A stretch of 64,000 bases of DNA from Roseovarius amoyensis (GTDB taxonomy: Bacteria > Pseudomonadota > Alphaproteobacteria > Rhodobacterales > Rhodobacteraceae), in NCBI RefSeq assembly GCF_003260265.1, contig NZ_QITQ01000012.1, positions 1 through 64,000 of the forward strand, written 5' to 3'. The position numbers and the translations under genes were made by a program. The number at the start of each line of letters is the position of its first letter. Positions within the stretch are counted from its first letter, which is position 1. A model generated the notes under the pieces. It did no database searches and was not told the DNA's origin. It saw only the letters and a list, made by a program, of their open reading frames with translations. This document shows, in pieces, positions 44,168-54,264 of this stretch.

Positions 44168-45148
44168 TTATTCGACCGAAAGCGCCAGGTCGAGCAGGCG
44201 TTGACCGTCGGGCGACCCTTCGAGGAACGCCTTATAGGACGTTTCCTTGGCAAGGGCGCGCCAGGCGTCGAACTCTTCCTGGGTCATGTCGGCGATCTCG
44301 ACGCCGTTCTCGGCAAAGACGTCGCGTGAGTTGCCGTCCTGTTTCTTGGCCTCTTCGAGATAGTACGCCTCGGCCTTGGCGGCGGCGTCCAGCAGGGCCT
44401 GCTGTTGTTCCTCGGTCAGGCCTTCGAACACCGACTTGTTCATCAGCATCGGCTGATACATGAACCACAGCGCGAAATCGCCGGCAGGTGTATAGCAGGC
44501 CACCTGTTCGTAGATGCGGTAGCTGACGAAGGACGAGGACGAGGTGTTGGCGGCGTCCAGCACGCCGGTCTGCATGGCGTTATAGAGCTCCGAAGATGCC
44601 ATCGACGCGATCGAGGCGCCTGCGCCCGCAAGCATCTGCTCGAACGCCTTGCCGGCGGCGCGCATCTGCAGCCCGGCGACATCCTCGGGCGCGGTGAGGC
44701 ACTTATCCTTGCCGGCAAAGCCACCGGCCAGGTAGCCGTGCACCAGCACCATCACGTCATCCTCGGCCATGATCTTTTCGATCTCTTCCATGAAGGCCGA
44801 TTCGTTGAGGCGCGCGGCGTGATCGTGGTTTTTTACCAGCCCCGGCATCAGGGTCAGGTTGTAGGCGTTGCGCAAGCCGCCGGCATAGGACAGCGGGAAC
44901 ACCGTCATGTCGACCTGGCCGCGCGACAGGGGTTTGTACTGCTCGCGCGCTTTGAACAGCGACTGGCTGGGAAAAATCGTGATTTCCAGCCCGACATCGG
45001 CGGCGGCGACTTCGTCGGCGACGATCTGGGCGACCTTGTGGCGGACATCGGCCTCGGACCATTGGTGCGAGACGCGCAGTTCCTTGGCCTCGGCGCCGAT
45101 GCTGAAGGCGGCTAGGGCCGCCAGGGCCAGTGATGCTGTGAATTTCAT
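44168..45148 (-). CDS. dctP: TRAP transporter substrate-binding protein (malonate)
   Basis: A 326-residue DctP-type periplasmic protein: signal peptide about 1-21 (ending SIGAEA), then KELRVSHQWSEADVRHK. GLQMRAAGKAFEQMLAGAGAS carries the conserved carboxylate-binding Arg. First gene of the operon dctP-dctQ-dctM-matA-matB. An AACGGGAGGAAACAG site precedes the ATG. Confidence 0.9.
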   Translation of the reverse strand: MKFTASLALAALAAFSIGAEAKELRVSHQWSEADVRHKVAQIVADEVAAADVGLEITIFPSQSLFKAREQYKPLSRGQVDMTVFPLSYAGGLRNAYNLTLMPGLVKNHDHAARLNESAFMEEIEKIMAEDDVMVLVHGYLAGGFAGKDKCLTAPEDVAGLQMRAAGKAFEQMLAGAGASIASMASSELYNAMQTGVLDAANTSSSSFVSYRIYEQVACYTPAGDFALWFMYQPMLMNKSVFEGLTEEQQQALLDAAAKAEAYYLEEAKKQDGNSRDVFAENGVEIADMTQEEFDAWRALAKETSYKAFLEGSPDGQRLLDLALSVE

Positions 45149-45227
45149 GCTGTTTCCTCCCGTTGAAATGGCCCGGCTACGGGCGCATCGCTCAGCAAAT
45201 CGCAGATTCTGCGGTTTGGGTCAATAT

Positions 45228-45279
45228 TTTTGTATACAAAAGACGATCTCTTGTTTGAGTAAATCGTTTTCTGTATACA
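45228..45279. promoter_or_regulatory. GntR-type operators between dctP and the regulator
   Basis: A 14-bp perfect palindrome TTTTGTATACAAAA (45228-45241) and a second TGTATACA (45272-45279) share the core TGTATACA. The second lies 7 bp before the regulator ATG. The arrangement suggests autoregulation plus control of the malonate operon by the adjacent GntR protein. Confidence 0.7.
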
Positions 45280-45286
45280 AGCGGGC

Positions 45287-45943
45287 ATGGAACGCAAACG
45301 CTCCGATACCATTGCCGAGGCGCTTGAGGGCATGATCCTCGAGGGTACGTTCGTCGATGGCGAACGCTTGGACGAGGTCCAGCTTGCCGAACGGTTTTCG
45401 GTGTCGCGCACGCCGCTGCGCGAGGCGCTGCAGCGGCTGGCCCTGTCGGGGCTGGTCGAGCAGATCCCGCGCCGGGGTGTCTTTGTCCGTCAGCCCGGCC
45501 CGGTCGAACTGGTCGAAATGTTCGAGGTGATGGCCGAGCTGGAATCGGTCTGCGCCCGGCTGGCCGCGTCGCGGATCACGGATGCCGCGCTGGCCGAGAT
45601 GCGTGCCGTCAACGTACGCTGCCAGCGCGCGGTCGAGGCGCATGATACCGATGGCTATTATTATGAAAACGAACGCTTTCACGCCATCCTCTACCGCCAT
45701 TCCGGCAATGGGTTCCTGGAAAAGGAATGCAAGCGCCTGTTTCGCCGGCTGACGCCGTTCCGGCGGCTGCAACTGCGCCTGCGCGGGCGTCTGCGGCAAT
45801 CCATGGCCGAACATGAGGCGATTGTCGCTGCGCTGGAGGCGGGCGATGCACTGGCCGCGTCCGATGCGATCCGCCGCCATGTCGCGGTGCAGGGCGAGAA
45901 ATTTCACCACCTGATGAGCACATTGAAATCGGCGGCCGAATAG
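45287..45943 (+). CDS. matR: GntR (FadR/FCD-type) regulator of malonate use
   Basis: A 218-residue regulator: winged helix at about 10-75 (IAEALEGMILEGTFVDGERLDEVQLAERFSVSRTPLREAL) and an FCD ligand domain with metal-binding His residues (HDTD, ERFHAILYRH, RRHVAVQGEKFHH). It is divergent from the malonate TRAP/mat operon, as MatR is in rhizobia. Operators with TGTATACA lie in the shared promoter region. Confidence 0.82.
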   Translation: MERKRSDTIAEALEGMILEGTFVDGERLDEVQLAERFSVSRTPLREALQRLALSGLVEQIPRRGVFVRQPGPVELVEMFEVMAELESVCARLAASRITDAALAEMRAVNVRCQRAVEAHDTDGYYYENERFHAILYRHSGNGFLEKECKRLFRRLTPFRRLQLRLRGRLRQSMAEHEAIVAALEAGDALAASDAIRRHVAVQGEKFHHLMSTLKSAAE

Positions 45944-45999
45944 GTCACGATCAGGTGCAGCGGGAAAAGATAAGTTTTTTACACTTGATTTGTTCAGGC

Positions 46000-46013
46000 T
46001 TGACCTCGGTCAA
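46000..46013 (+). promoter_or_regulatory. FNR/NnrR-type box upstream of nosC
   Basis: TTGAC-CTCG-GTCAA is a perfect inverted repeat with N4 spacing, the form of FNR/NnrR/Dnr sites in denitrifiers. Its centre lies about 41 bp before the nosC start codon. A half-like TTGATTTGTTCAG lies just upstream. It makes the nos cluster oxygen- and/or nitric-oxide-responsive. Confidence 0.75.
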
Positions 46014-46047
46014 TTATTCTCGGGCCGAGTTCAGCTAGATCGCAGGC

Positions 46048-46416
46048 ATGATCCGCACCCGGTTAGATATCCTTTTTGGCATGATGCTGTCGTTTGCCCT
46101 GATTCTGGGCAGCACCGCAGGTGTGCTTGCCAAGACCGGTCAGCCGGGGCTGATCTCGATGGTTATCTGCACCGATGGCGGTGCGACGACGGTCCTTGTG
46201 GACAAGACCGGCCAGCCGGTCGAACAGGCGCCGCTTTATGATTGCCGCGACTGCCCGGTCTGCACGCTGCATTGCGACGCTCTGACCGCTCTGCCCCCGC
46301 ACGTGGCAGAGCCGGGCCAGGTCGCCCGCCACCTGTCACCCCGAATCGAAGAGTCGCGGCACATGGGAATTTCGCGCCCGTGGAAACGTGCCCGCGGCCC
46401 CCCGAAAGAGAACTGA
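46048..46416 (+). CDS. nosC: NosC-like small exported protein
   Basis: A 122-residue protein: signal-like segment (FGMMLSFALILGSTAGVLA), then Cys41 in VICTDGG and a C66-x2-C69-x2-C72 motif followed by Cys76. Paracoccus nos clusters have the order nosCRZDFYLX with a NosC of this size and C-x2-C-x2-C pattern (from memory), and the order here is identical. Function is unproven, probably copper or redox handling. It resembles in plan the DUF2946 protein at 30650. Ends 5 bp before the nosR start. Confidence 0.72.
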   Translation: MIRTRLDILFGMMLSFALILGSTAGVLAKTGQPGLISMVICTDGGATTVLVDKTGQPVEQAPLYDCRDCPVCTLHCDALTALPPHVAEPGQVARHLSPRIEESRHMGISRPWKRARGPPKEN

Positions 46417-46421
46417 AAGAC

Positions 46422-48743
46422 ATGGTCGTATCCGTACTCCCCCCCGTATCCGCTTCGCTCGCCTTCGAATCGCCGCGTCCGACCTGCACCCAGACCGCGA
46501 CGCCGCGCCCGAAAACCGTTCATTCCCATATAACGACGTTTCTGATCCTCCTGTTGGTCGTGGCCAGCCTGGCGGCGCTTGCCGTGCTCATGGCCCAGCC
46601 GGTACGGGCACAGGCGGGGTCGGTTTTGGCCCAGTACATATCCGAGGTCGCCGCCGCAGACTTGGTCGAGGGGGCGGATGCCTTTGGCCCGGTGCGCGAT
46701 GACGTACCCGTCGCGCCGCTGCTCAAGGGGGGCGAGCGCATCGGCTGGGCCTTCATCACCTCGGATTACGTGGGCACCACCGGCTATTCCGGCAAACCCA
46801 TTCACACCATGGTCGCGGTCGATGACGCGGCGGTGGTGCGCGGTGTCAAGCTGGTCAAGCATTCCGAGCCGATCGTGCTGATCGGCATCCCCGACAGAAA
46901 GATCCAGGCGCTGGCCGCCGACTATGCCGGGCTCGACCTGGTGGCAGAGGCGACTTCGGGCGGCACGACGCATGATCTGAAGATCATCGCCGGGGCCACC
47001 GTCACCATCATGGTGATCGACGACTCCATCGTTCGGGCCGGGCTCAAGGTGGCGCGCCGGCTGGGGCTGGGCGGGCTGAGCGCGCCCGAGGCCGACACCG
47101 GGCCGAAATTCGAGATCAACCCCGATGCGCAGGCCGCCGGCGACTGGATGACGCTGGAGGGTGACGGCACCCTGCGGCGGCTGTCGCTGGACGTGGGGCA
47201 GATCAACGCCGCATTCGAGGCGGTCGATGACCCGCGCGCCGCCAAGCGCCCGATCAAGGACCCCGCCGACACCAATTTCATCGAGATGTACATGGGGCTG
47301 GTTTCGGTCCCGGCGGTGGGCGAGGCGCTGCTCGGCCCGGCGGAACACGCCAACATGCAGGGCTGGCTGGAAGAGGGCGATCACGCCATCATGATCGCTG
47401 GTAGGGGGATGTATTCCTTCAAGGGGTCGGGCTATGTGCGCGGCGGCATCTTCGACCGGATCGTTCTGATCCAGGGCGATGTGTCGGTGCGCTTCCGTGA
47501 CCGCATGCACCGCCGGCTGGGCGCCATCGCCGCCGAGGGCGCGCCGGATTTCAGCGAGCTCGATCTGTTCCGCATCCCGGCCGATTCCGGGTTCGACCCG
47601 ACCGAACCCTTCCGCCTGCAACTGCTGGTGCAGCGTGACGTAGCGGCGATCGAGCGGGTCTTTACCACCTTCGAGATGGGCTATCGTCTGCCCGACCAGT
47701 ACCTGCGCCCACTGCCGGCTGCGGCGCCCCCGGCCGAAACCGCCGAGGCACGCGCCGTCGCCGACCAGGAAGAAAGCGCAGCCCAGGCGGCGCTGTGGAA
47801 ACGCATCTGGAAGGACAAGACGGTCGAGATCGCCGGGCTGTCCCTGATGCTGCTGGTGCTGACGGCGGCGTTCTTTTTCCAGGGCGTGCTGACACAGTCA
47901 GAAAAGGTGACCTTCTGGTTCCGGATGTCGTTCCTGACCGTCACGCTGGTGTTCCTGGGTTGGTACACCAACGCGCAACTGTCGGTCGTCAACGTGCTGG
48001 CATTGTTTGCCGCGCTGACCACCGATTTCAGCTGGCAGGCGTTCCTGCTTGATCCGCTGACCTTTATCCTGTGGTTCGCGGTGGCGGCGTCGCTGATTTT
48101 CTGGGGGCGGGGGGCCTATTGCGGGTGGCTGTGTCCCTTCGGCGCGCTGCAGGAACTGACCAACCGTTTCGGGCGCTGGCTGGGCATTCCGCAATGGACC
48201 CTGCCCTGGGGCCTGCACGAACGGCTGTGGCCGGTGAAATACATGATCTTCCTTGGTCTGTTCGGGGTCTCTCTGACCTCGCTCGAACAGGCCGAGCACC
48301 TGGCCGAGATCGAGCCGTTCAAGACCGCCATCGTGCTGAAATTCATGCGCGCCTGGCCGTTTGTCGCCTATGTCGCGGCGCTGCTGATCGCCGGGCTGTT
48401 CGTTGAACGGTTCTATTGCCGCTATCTGTGCCCGCTGGGCGGGGCGCTGGCGATCCCGGCGCGGATGCGCATGTTCGACTGGCTCAAACGGTACCGCGAC
48501 TGTGGCAACCCCTGCCAGACCTGCGCCCATGAATGCCCGGTCCAGGCCATCCACCCGACCGGCGAGATCAACCCGAACGAGTGCGTGAACTGCCTGCATT
48601 GCCAGGTTCTGTACCAGTCGGAAACCAAATGTCCGGTCGTGATCCGCCGCAACAAGCGGCGCAAGAGCGCCGCACGAGGCGCCGCCGATCTTGACCGTGT
48701 CATCACCAATCATCCCAACCAAAAGGAGAAGACAAATGTCTGA
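46422..48743 (+). CDS. nosR: NosR, membrane flavo/iron-sulfur protein for N2O reduction
   Basis: A 773-residue protein. An N-terminal signal/anchor (about 37-60) is followed by a periplasmic FMN-binding domain ([21 protein letters not shown], where a Thr links FMN), then several membrane helices. Cytoplasmic loops carry [12 protein letters not shown] and CRYLCPLGG, and a C-terminal 2[4Fe-4S] region reads [13 protein letters not shown] and ECVNCLHCQ. NosR passes electrons to NosZ and is needed for nosZ expression and activity. Start at 46422; the frame is open upstream only within nosC. Confidence 0.95.
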   Translation: MVVSVLPPVSASLAFESPRPTCTQTATPRPKTVHSHITTFLILLLVVASLAALAVLMAQPVRAQAGSVLAQYISEVAAADLVEGADAFGPVRDDVPVAPLLKGGERIGWAFITSDYVGTTGYSGKPIHTMVAVDDAAVVRGVKLVKHSEPIVLIGIPDRKIQALAADYAGLDLVAEATSGGTTHDLKIIAGATVTIMVIDDSIVRAGLKVARRLGLGGLSAPEADTGPKFEINPDAQAAGDWMTLEGDGTLRRLSLDVGQINAAFEAVDDPRAAKRPIKDPADTNFIEMYMGLVSVPAVGEALLGPAEHANMQGWLEEGDHAIMIAGRGMYSFKGSGYVRGGIFDRIVLIQGDVSVRFRDRMHRRLGAIAAEGAPDFSELDLFRIPADSGFDPTEPFRLQLLVQRDVAAIERVFTTFEMGYRLPDQYLRPLPAAAPPAETAEARAVADQEESAAQAALWKRIWKDKTVEIAGLSLMLLVLTAAFFFQGVLTQSEKVTFWFRMSFLTVTLVFLGWYTNAQLSVVNVLALFAALTTDFSWQAFLLDPLTFILWFAVAASLIFWGRGAYCGWLCPFGALQELTNRFGRWLGIPQWTLPWGLHERLWPVKYMIFLGLFGVSLTSLEQAEHLAEIEPFKTAIVLKFMRAWPFVAYVAALLIAGLFVERFYCRYLCPLGGALAIPARMRMFDWLKRYRDCGNPCQTCAHECPVQAIHPTGEINPNECVNCLHCQVLYQSETKCPVVIRRNKRRKSAARGAADLDRVITNHPNQKEKTNV

Positions 48744-50685
48744 CAAGACACCGAAAACCGGTCTCAGTCGCCGCGCCATGCTGGGCGCGACTGCCGGTGG
48801 CGCAGCCTTGCTGGGTGGTGCGAGCGGCGCGCGGCTGGCGCTGATGGGTGGCGCCGCAGGCGTTGCGGCCACGGCGGCAAGCACGACCGCGGCCCATGCT
48901 GCCGGCGATGGCATCAACCTGGCCCCGGGCGAGCTGGATGAATATTACGGCTTCTGGTCGTCGGGCCAGACCGGCGAGATGCGCATTCTGGGCTTTCCGT
49001 CCATGCGCGAACTGATGCGGGTTCCGGTATTCAACCGCTGCTCGGCCACGGGCTGGGGGCAGACCAACGAAAGCCTGAAAATCTTTGAGGAGGGCATGCT
49101 GCCCGAAACCAAGGCGTTCCTGAACGCAAACGGCAAGCGTGTCCACGACAACGGCGACCTGCACCATCCGCACATGTCGTTCACCGACGGCACCTATGAC
49201 GGGCGCTATCTGTTCATGAACGACAAGGCCAACACCCGCGTTGCACGGGTGCGCTGCGACGTCATGAAATGCGACAAGATCGTCGAAATCCCCAACGCCA
49301 AGGCGATCCACGGCCTGCGCCCGCAGAAATTCCCGCGCACCGGCTATGTCTTTGCCAATGGTGAAGATGAGACGCCGATGATCAATGATGGCTCGGTGCT
49401 GGATGAGCCCGACAAGTACGTCAACTTCTTCACCGCGCTTGACGGCGACACGATGGAAATCTCCTGGCAGGTGATGGTGTCGGGCAACCTCGACAACACC
49501 GATTGCGACTATCAGGGCAAATACGCCTTTTCGACCTCCTACAACTCGGAAATGGGTATGAACCTGGCCGAGATGACCGAGAACGAGATGGACCATGTCG
49601 TCATCTTCAACCTCAAGGAAATCGAAAAGGGGATCGAGGCCGGCGACTACCAGGAACTGAACGGCGTCAAGGTGATCGACGGGCGCAAGGGCCAGAACAA
49701 GAAATACACCCGCTACGTGCCCATCCCCAACAGCCCGCACGGCATCAACACCGCGCCCGACCAGCGTTATGTGGTCGTGAACGGCAAGCTGTCGCCGACC
49801 TGTTCGGTGCTGGACGTGACCAAGATGGACGCGCTGTTCGAGGAAGACGCCGATCCGCGTTCCGCCGTGGTGGCCGAACCCGAGCTGGGCCTCGGGCCGC
49901 TTCACACCGCGTTCGACGGCAAGGGGATGGCCTATACCACGCTGTTCCTGGACAGCCAGATGGTGAAATGGGACCTCGACAAGGCCGTGCGCGCCTATGC
50001 GGGCGAAGATGTCGACCCGATCGTCAGCAAGGTCGATGTGCACTATCAGCCTGGTCACAACCACACCACCATGGGCGAAACGAAAGAGGCCGATGGCCGC
50101 TGGCTGATCTCGCTCAACAAGTTCTCGAAGGACCGGTTCCTCAATGTCGGCCCGCTCAAGCCCGAGAACGAGCAGATCATCGACATCTCGACCGATGACA
50201 TGAAGGTGGTGCATGACGGCCCGACCTTTGCCGAGCCGCATGACGTGGTGCTGGTCCGCCGCGACATCGTCAATCCGGTCAACGTGTGGGATCGCAACGA
50301 CCCGATGTGGGCCGATACCCGCCGCCAGGCCGAGGCCGATGGCGTCGATATCGACGACTGGAACGAAGAGGTGATCCGCGACGGCAACAAGGTCAGGGTC
50401 TACATGACCAGCGTCGCGCCGACCTTTTCGCTCGAAAAGTTCGAGGTGACCGAAGGCGACGAGGTGACGGTGATCGTGACCAACCTCGACGACATCGACG
50501 ACCTTACCCACGGGTTCACGCTGAACAACCACGGCGTGGCGATGGAGGTCGGGCCACAGGCGACCGCGTCGGTGACCTTCACCGCCGCCAAGCCCGGCGT
50601 CTATTGGTACTATTGCCAGTGGTTCTGCCACGCGCTGCATATGGAAATGCGTGGCCGGATGCTGGTCAGGCCGAAAGGCGTCTGA
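48736..50685 (+). CDS. nosZ: Nitrous oxide reductase, clade I
   Basis: A 649-residue periplasmic copper enzyme. A Tat signal ([10 protein letters not shown] at 10-19, then a long Ala/Gly-rich segment ending AHAA near residue 57) marks clade I. The N-terminal beta-propeller holds the CuZ histidines (for example DLHHPHMS and GHNHTT). The C-terminal cupredoxin domain has the CuA ligands C627, C631, H635 and M638 in [12 protein letters not shown]. It reduces N2O to N2. AAAAGGAGAAG precedes the ATG, which lies within the end of nosR. Confidence 0.97.
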   Translation: MSDKTPKTGLSRRAMLGATAGGAALLGGASGARLALMGGAAGVAATAASTTAAHAAGDGINLAPGELDEYYGFWSSGQTGEMRILGFPSMRELMRVPVFNRCSATGWGQTNESLKIFEEGMLPETKAFLNANGKRVHDNGDLHHPHMSFTDGTYDGRYLFMNDKANTRVARVRCDVMKCDKIVEIPNAKAIHGLRPQKFPRTGYVFANGEDETPMINDGSVLDEPDKYVNFFTALDGDTMEISWQVMVSGNLDNTDCDYQGKYAFSTSYNSEMGMNLAEMTENEMDHVVIFNLKEIEKGIEAGDYQELNGVKVIDGRKGQNKKYTRYVPIPNSPHGINTAPDQRYVVVNGKLSPTCSVLDVTKMDALFEEDADPRSAVVAEPELGLGPLHTAFDGKGMAYTTLFLDSQMVKWDLDKAVRAYAGEDVDPIVSKVDVHYQPGHNHTTMGETKEADGRWLISLNKFSKDRFLNVGPLKPENEQIIDISTDDMKVVHDGPTFAEPHDVVLVRRDIVNPVNVWDRNDPMWADTRRQAEADGVDIDDWNEEVIRDGNKVRVYMTSVAPTFSLEKFEVTEGDEVTVIVTNLDDIDDLTHGFTLNNHGVAMEVGPQATASVTFTAAKPGVYWYYCQWFCHALHMEMRGRMLVRPKGV

Positions 50686-50688
50686 ACC

Positions 50689-52023
50689 ATGCTGTCGCGT
50701 TTTCTGCTGCTCGTTCTGGCGATTGCCGCCGCGCCGATGGCGTGGGCGGGGATGCTGGCCGTGCCGGCAGAAAACGGGGCGCTGCAAACCGCCGTTGCCG
50801 GGGCCGACCCCGGCGACGTGCTGATCCTGTCACCGGGTCGCCATGCCGGCCCGGTGACGCTGGCCCGGCCGATCACGATTGACGGCAAGGGGCACGCAAC
50901 GATTGAGGGCGACGGCACCGGGTCGGTCGTTACCGTCACCGGGGCCGACATAACCGTGCGCGGGCTGACCATCACCGGATCTGGCAGCGATCACCAGACC
51001 ATCGATTCCGGTGTGCAGCTGACCAAGACCGCCCGCCGCGCGGTGATCGAGGGCAACCGCATCCTTGGCAACCTCTACGGCGTCGACATACACGGCGCCG
51101 ATGACAGCATTGTGCGCGGCAACGTGATCGTCGGCCGCCAGGATCGTCGGATGAATGCGCGCGGCAACGGTGTCTATGTCTGGAACGCGCCGGGCGCGCA
51201 GGTGATAGGCAACGACATCCGCTATGGCCGCGACGGCATTTTCGTCAACACTTCGCGCCGGAACGTCTTTGCCGATAACCTGTTTCGCGATCTGCGCTTT
51301 GCCGTCCATTACATGTACGCCCATGACAGCGAGGTGTCCGGCAACATCTCGATCGGCAATCACTTGGGCTATGCCCTGATGTATTCCGACCGGCTCAAGG
51401 TGCTCGACAACCTGTCGCTTCATGACCGCGATCACGGGTTGATGCTGAACTATGCCAACAGTTCGGACCTGCGCGGCAACCTGGTCTGGGGCGGGGCCGA
51501 GAAATGCACCTTTATCTATAACGCCCACCGCAACCTGATTGTTGGCAACCGGTTCGAGGGCTGCGATATCGGTATCCATTTTACCGCCGGGTCGGACCGC
51601 AACGCGCTGACCGGAAACGCCTTTGTCGGCAACCGTACCCAGGTGAAATATGTCGGCACGACCGATGTGGAATGGAGCTTTGACGGCACCGGCAACTATT
51701 GGTCCGATCATGCCGCCTTTGACCTGGATGGCGACGGACAGGCCGACAGCCCGTTTCGCCCCAACGATTTGATGGACCATATCCTGTGGTCGCAGCCGGC
51801 TGCGGCCTTGTTGGTGGGTGCGCCGGCGGTGCAGCTGATCCGCTGGTCGCAGTCCAGTTTCCCCGCCACGCTGCCGGGCGGGGTGGTGGACAGCCACCCG
51901 CTGATGACCCCGGTCGAGATCGACATTCCCGCAGATATCCGCGACCTGGCCCGGCAAGGCGCCGGAAAATGGCGCGACGGAAAGACAGATGACACAGAGT
52001 TTGACCCTCTCACGGCTCACTAA
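50689..52023 (+). CDS. nosD: NosD, periplasmic copper-site maturation protein
   Basis: A 444-residue exported right-handed beta-helix (CASH/PbH1 repeats: ILGNLYGVDIHGADDSIVRGN, NHLGYALMYSDRLKVLDNLS and others). A signal peptide of about 17 residues precedes it. NosD works with the NosFY ABC transporter in CuZ assembly. It starts 3 bp after the nosZ stop and its end overlaps nosF by 35 bp. Confidence 0.93.
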   Translation: MLSRFLLLVLAIAAAPMAWAGMLAVPAENGALQTAVAGADPGDVLILSPGRHAGPVTLARPITIDGKGHATIEGDGTGSVVTVTGADITVRGLTITGSGSDHQTIDSGVQLTKTARRAVIEGNRILGNLYGVDIHGADDSIVRGNVIVGRQDRRMNARGNGVYVWNAPGAQVIGNDIRYGRDGIFVNTSRRNVFADNLFRDLRFAVHYMYAHDSEVSGNISIGNHLGYALMYSDRLKVLDNLSLHDRDHGLMLNYANSSDLRGNLVWGGAEKCTFIYNAHRNLIVGNRFEGCDIGIHFTAGSDRNALTGNAFVGNRTQVKYVGTTDVEWSFDGTGNYWSDHAAFDLDGDGQADSPFRPNDLMDHILWSQPAAALLVGAPAVQLIRWSQSSFPATLPGGVVDSHPLMTPVEIDIPADIRDLARQGAGKWRDGKTDDTEFDPLTAH

Positions 52024-52885
52024 GAGCTATCAGGACACAAAGGCGCTGCACGACGTGACGCTGTCCGTCGGCGCGGGCGAACGCGTGGCGTTGCTGGGCC
52101 ATAACGGCGCCGGCAAGTCGACGCTGATGAAGATCGTGCTGGGGCTGATCCCCTATGACAGCGGCGAGGTGCGCGTGCTGGGCGCGCGGCCCGGTTCGGC
52201 GGCAGCGCGCGCGGGTGTGGCCTATCTGCCGGAAAACGTGGCTTTTCACCCGGCGCTGACCGGGCTGGAACAGATCCGTCATTACCTGCGCCTTCGCGGC
52301 GAGCCCGCGCAGTTGGCGCCCGACCTGCTGGCGCGGGTGGGGCTGGCGGATGCGGGCAAGCGGCGGATCGGCACCTATTCCAAGGGGATGCGCCAGCGTG
52401 TCGGACTGGCACAGGCGCTGATCGGGCGGCCGCGCCTTTTGGTGCTGGACGAGCCCACCAGCGGGCTGGACCCGGTGTCACGGCGCGATTTTTACACGCT
52501 GCTGGATGATCTGGCCGCCGATGGCGCGTCAATCCTGTTGTCGAGCCATGCCCTGACCGAGGTCGAGGCGCGCACCGACCGGCTGGTGATCCTGTCGGGC
52601 GGGCGGCTGGTGACACAAGGCAGCCTGACCGATCTGCGCCGCCAGGCGGCGCTGCCCGTGGCGCTGCATGTTGTCCCGCGCGAGGGGCAGGGCGCGCGCC
52701 TGGCCGAGGCACTGCCGCAGGGGCGGATGAACGGCACCGGGGTGTACCTGGATTGTGCGCCCGACGCCAAGCTGGCGACGCTGTCGCGCATTACCGCGCT
52801 CGGCGGGATCGTGGCGGATATCGACGTGATCCCGCCCAGCCTGGAAGACATCTACAGCCACTTCAGCCGGAGGGACGGGCAATGA
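51989..52885 (+). CDS. nosF: NosF, ABC ATPase for CuZ maturation
   Basis: A 298-residue ABC ATPase: Walker A LGHNGAGKST, signature YSKGMRQRVGLAQAL (SKG variant of LSGGQ), Walker B LLVLDEPTSG. A C-terminal domain of about 80 residues follows. With NosY it forms the transporter that supplies sulfur or another factor for the tetranuclear CuZ site. It overlaps nosD by 35 bp and nosY by 4 bp. Confidence 0.93.
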   Translation: MTQSLTLSRLTKSYQDTKALHDVTLSVGAGERVALLGHNGAGKSTLMKIVLGLIPYDSGEVRVLGARPGSAAARAGVAYLPENVAFHPALTGLEQIRHYLRLRGEPAQLAPDLLARVGLADAGKRRIGTYSKGMRQRVGLAQALIGRPRLLVLDEPTSGLDPVSRRDFYTLLDDLAADGASILLSSHALTEVEARTDRLVILSGGRLVTQGSLTDLRRQAALPVALHVVPREGQGARLAEALPQGRMNGTGVYLDCAPDAKLATLSRITALGGIVADIDVIPPSLEDIYSHFSRRDGQ

Positions 52886-53703
52886 GCCGGATACTGGCCA
52901 CCGCACAGACCGAGTTCCTGATCGCGCTGCGCAATCGCTGGGTCACCATCGCCGTGGCGATGATGGTGGTCTTTTCGCTGGTGCTGGCGGCGGCGGGGTC
53001 GGCGCCCTCTGGCGCGCTGGGCGCGGACCGGCTGTCGGTGACGGTGGCGAGCCTGACTTCGCTGTCGGTTTACCTCGTGCCACTTGTGGCGCTCTTGATG
53101 TCGTTTGACGGCATCGCCGGCGAGGTCGAGCGCGGAACGCTGCCCTTGGTGCTGACCTACCCGGTTTCGCGGGCCGAGCTGATCCTCGGCAAGCTGCTGG
53201 CGCATCTGGGGGTTTTGTCGGTCGCCGTGGCGGCGGGCTATGGCAGCGCTGCAGTGGCGGCGGTGGCGACCGATGCGGATGCGCTGGCCGGTCTGCCGGC
53301 CCTGTGGCGGCTGATGTGGACGGCGGTGCTGCTGGGGGCGGCGTTCCTGTGCCTGGGCTATGCGCTGTCTGGTCTGTCGCGACGGCCATCGGGGGCGGCG
53401 GGGCTGGCCATCGGGCTGTGGCTGGTGATGATCGTGCTGTACGACCTGGGCCTGCTGGCGGCGGTCGTGGCCGACGATGGCGGCTGGTTCACGACCGAAC
53501 TGTTCCCCTGGCTGTTGGTGCTGAACCCCGCCGACGCCTTTCGCCTGTTCAACCTGGCCGCGTCCGAGGCGACGGCCGCCGCTGCTGGCATCGGCGGCGC
53601 GGCGGGCGCGATCCCGCCCGTGCAGGCGCTGGTGTCGCTGGTGGTTTGGCCGCTGGCGGCGCTGCTGGCCTCGGTGCTGATATTCCGAAAGGTGACGCCA
53701 TGA
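52882..53703 (+). CDS. nosY: NosY, ABC permease for CuZ maturation
   Basis: A 273-residue permease with six membrane helices and the ABC-2 type arrangement (MSFDGIAGEVERGTLPLVLTYP between helices 2 and 3). It is the membrane partner of NosF. The start at 52882 overlaps the nosF stop; the frame is open upstream only within nosF. Its stop overlaps the nosL start. Confidence 0.92.
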   Translation: MSRILATAQTEFLIALRNRWVTIAVAMMVVFSLVLAAAGSAPSGALGADRLSVTVASLTSLSVYLVPLVALLMSFDGIAGEVERGTLPLVLTYPVSRAELILGKLLAHLGVLSVAVAAGYGSAAVAAVATDADALAGLPALWRLMWTAVLLGAAFLCLGYALSGLSRRPSGAAGLAIGLWLVMIVLYDLGLLAAVVADDGGWFTTELFPWLLVLNPADAFRLFNLAASEATAAAAGIGGAAGAIPPVQALVSLVVWPLAALLASVLIFRKVTP

Positions 53704-54263
53704 AACGCATCCTTGTCCCGCTCTGTATGGCCCTGCTGGTGGCGTGCCAGCAGGAAGCGGCGGAAAAACCTCAGGCGGTGACGATGACCGAGGTCGCCGT
53801 CGGCCATTTCTGCCAGATGAACCTGCTGGAACATCCCGGGCCCAAGGCACAGGTACACTTGGACGGGCTGGCGGGCACGCCGCTGTTCTTTTCGCAGGTG
53901 CGCGACGCCGTGGCCTATCTGCGTATGCCCGAACAAAGCCACACCATCGCCGCCGTCTATGTCAGCGACATGGGTAGCGCGCCAAGCTGGGACGCCCCCG
54001 GGCGCGACAACTGGACCCTGGCCGAGACCGCGCACTATGTCATCGAGTCGGGCCGTGCGGGCGGCATGGGCGCGCCCGAGGTGGTGCCCTTTGCCGACCG
54101 CCCCGCCGCCGAACGCTTTGCCGCTGCTCATGGCGGGCAAGTGGTCGGGCTGGATGACATCCCCGACGCCGCCGTTCTGGCCCCCCAGACCGCGGGGGAC
54201 GAGGGCGACGCCGACGAGTTCAAGATGCGCCTCAGGGCGCTGTCCGAGGAAAGGATCAACTGA
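53700..54263 (+). CDS. nosL: NosL, copper chaperone lipoprotein
   Basis: A 187-residue lipoprotein with lipobox LVAC (Cys16) and a FCQMNLLEHPGPKAQV segment whose Cys-x-Met binds copper in the family. It delivers Cu(I) to NosZ in the periplasm. ATG at 53700 overlaps the nosY stop. A conserved-looking LRMPEQSHTIAAVYVSDMG stretch completes the fold. Confidence 0.92.
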   Translation: MKRILVPLCMALLVACQQEAAEKPQAVTMTEVAVGHFCQMNLLEHPGPKAQVHLDGLAGTPLFFSQVRDAVAYLRMPEQSHTIAAVYVSDMGSAPSWDAPGRDNWTLAETAHYVIESGRAGGMGAPEVVPFADRPAAERFAAAHGGQVVGLDDIPDAAVLAPQTAGDEGDADEFKMRLRALSEERIN

Positions 54264-54264
54264 G

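Noticed and set aside
48703..50787. 694-codon open frame antisense to nosZ
   Set aside because: Shadow of nosZ, with the repetitive His/Val/Asp-rich composition typical of such frames.
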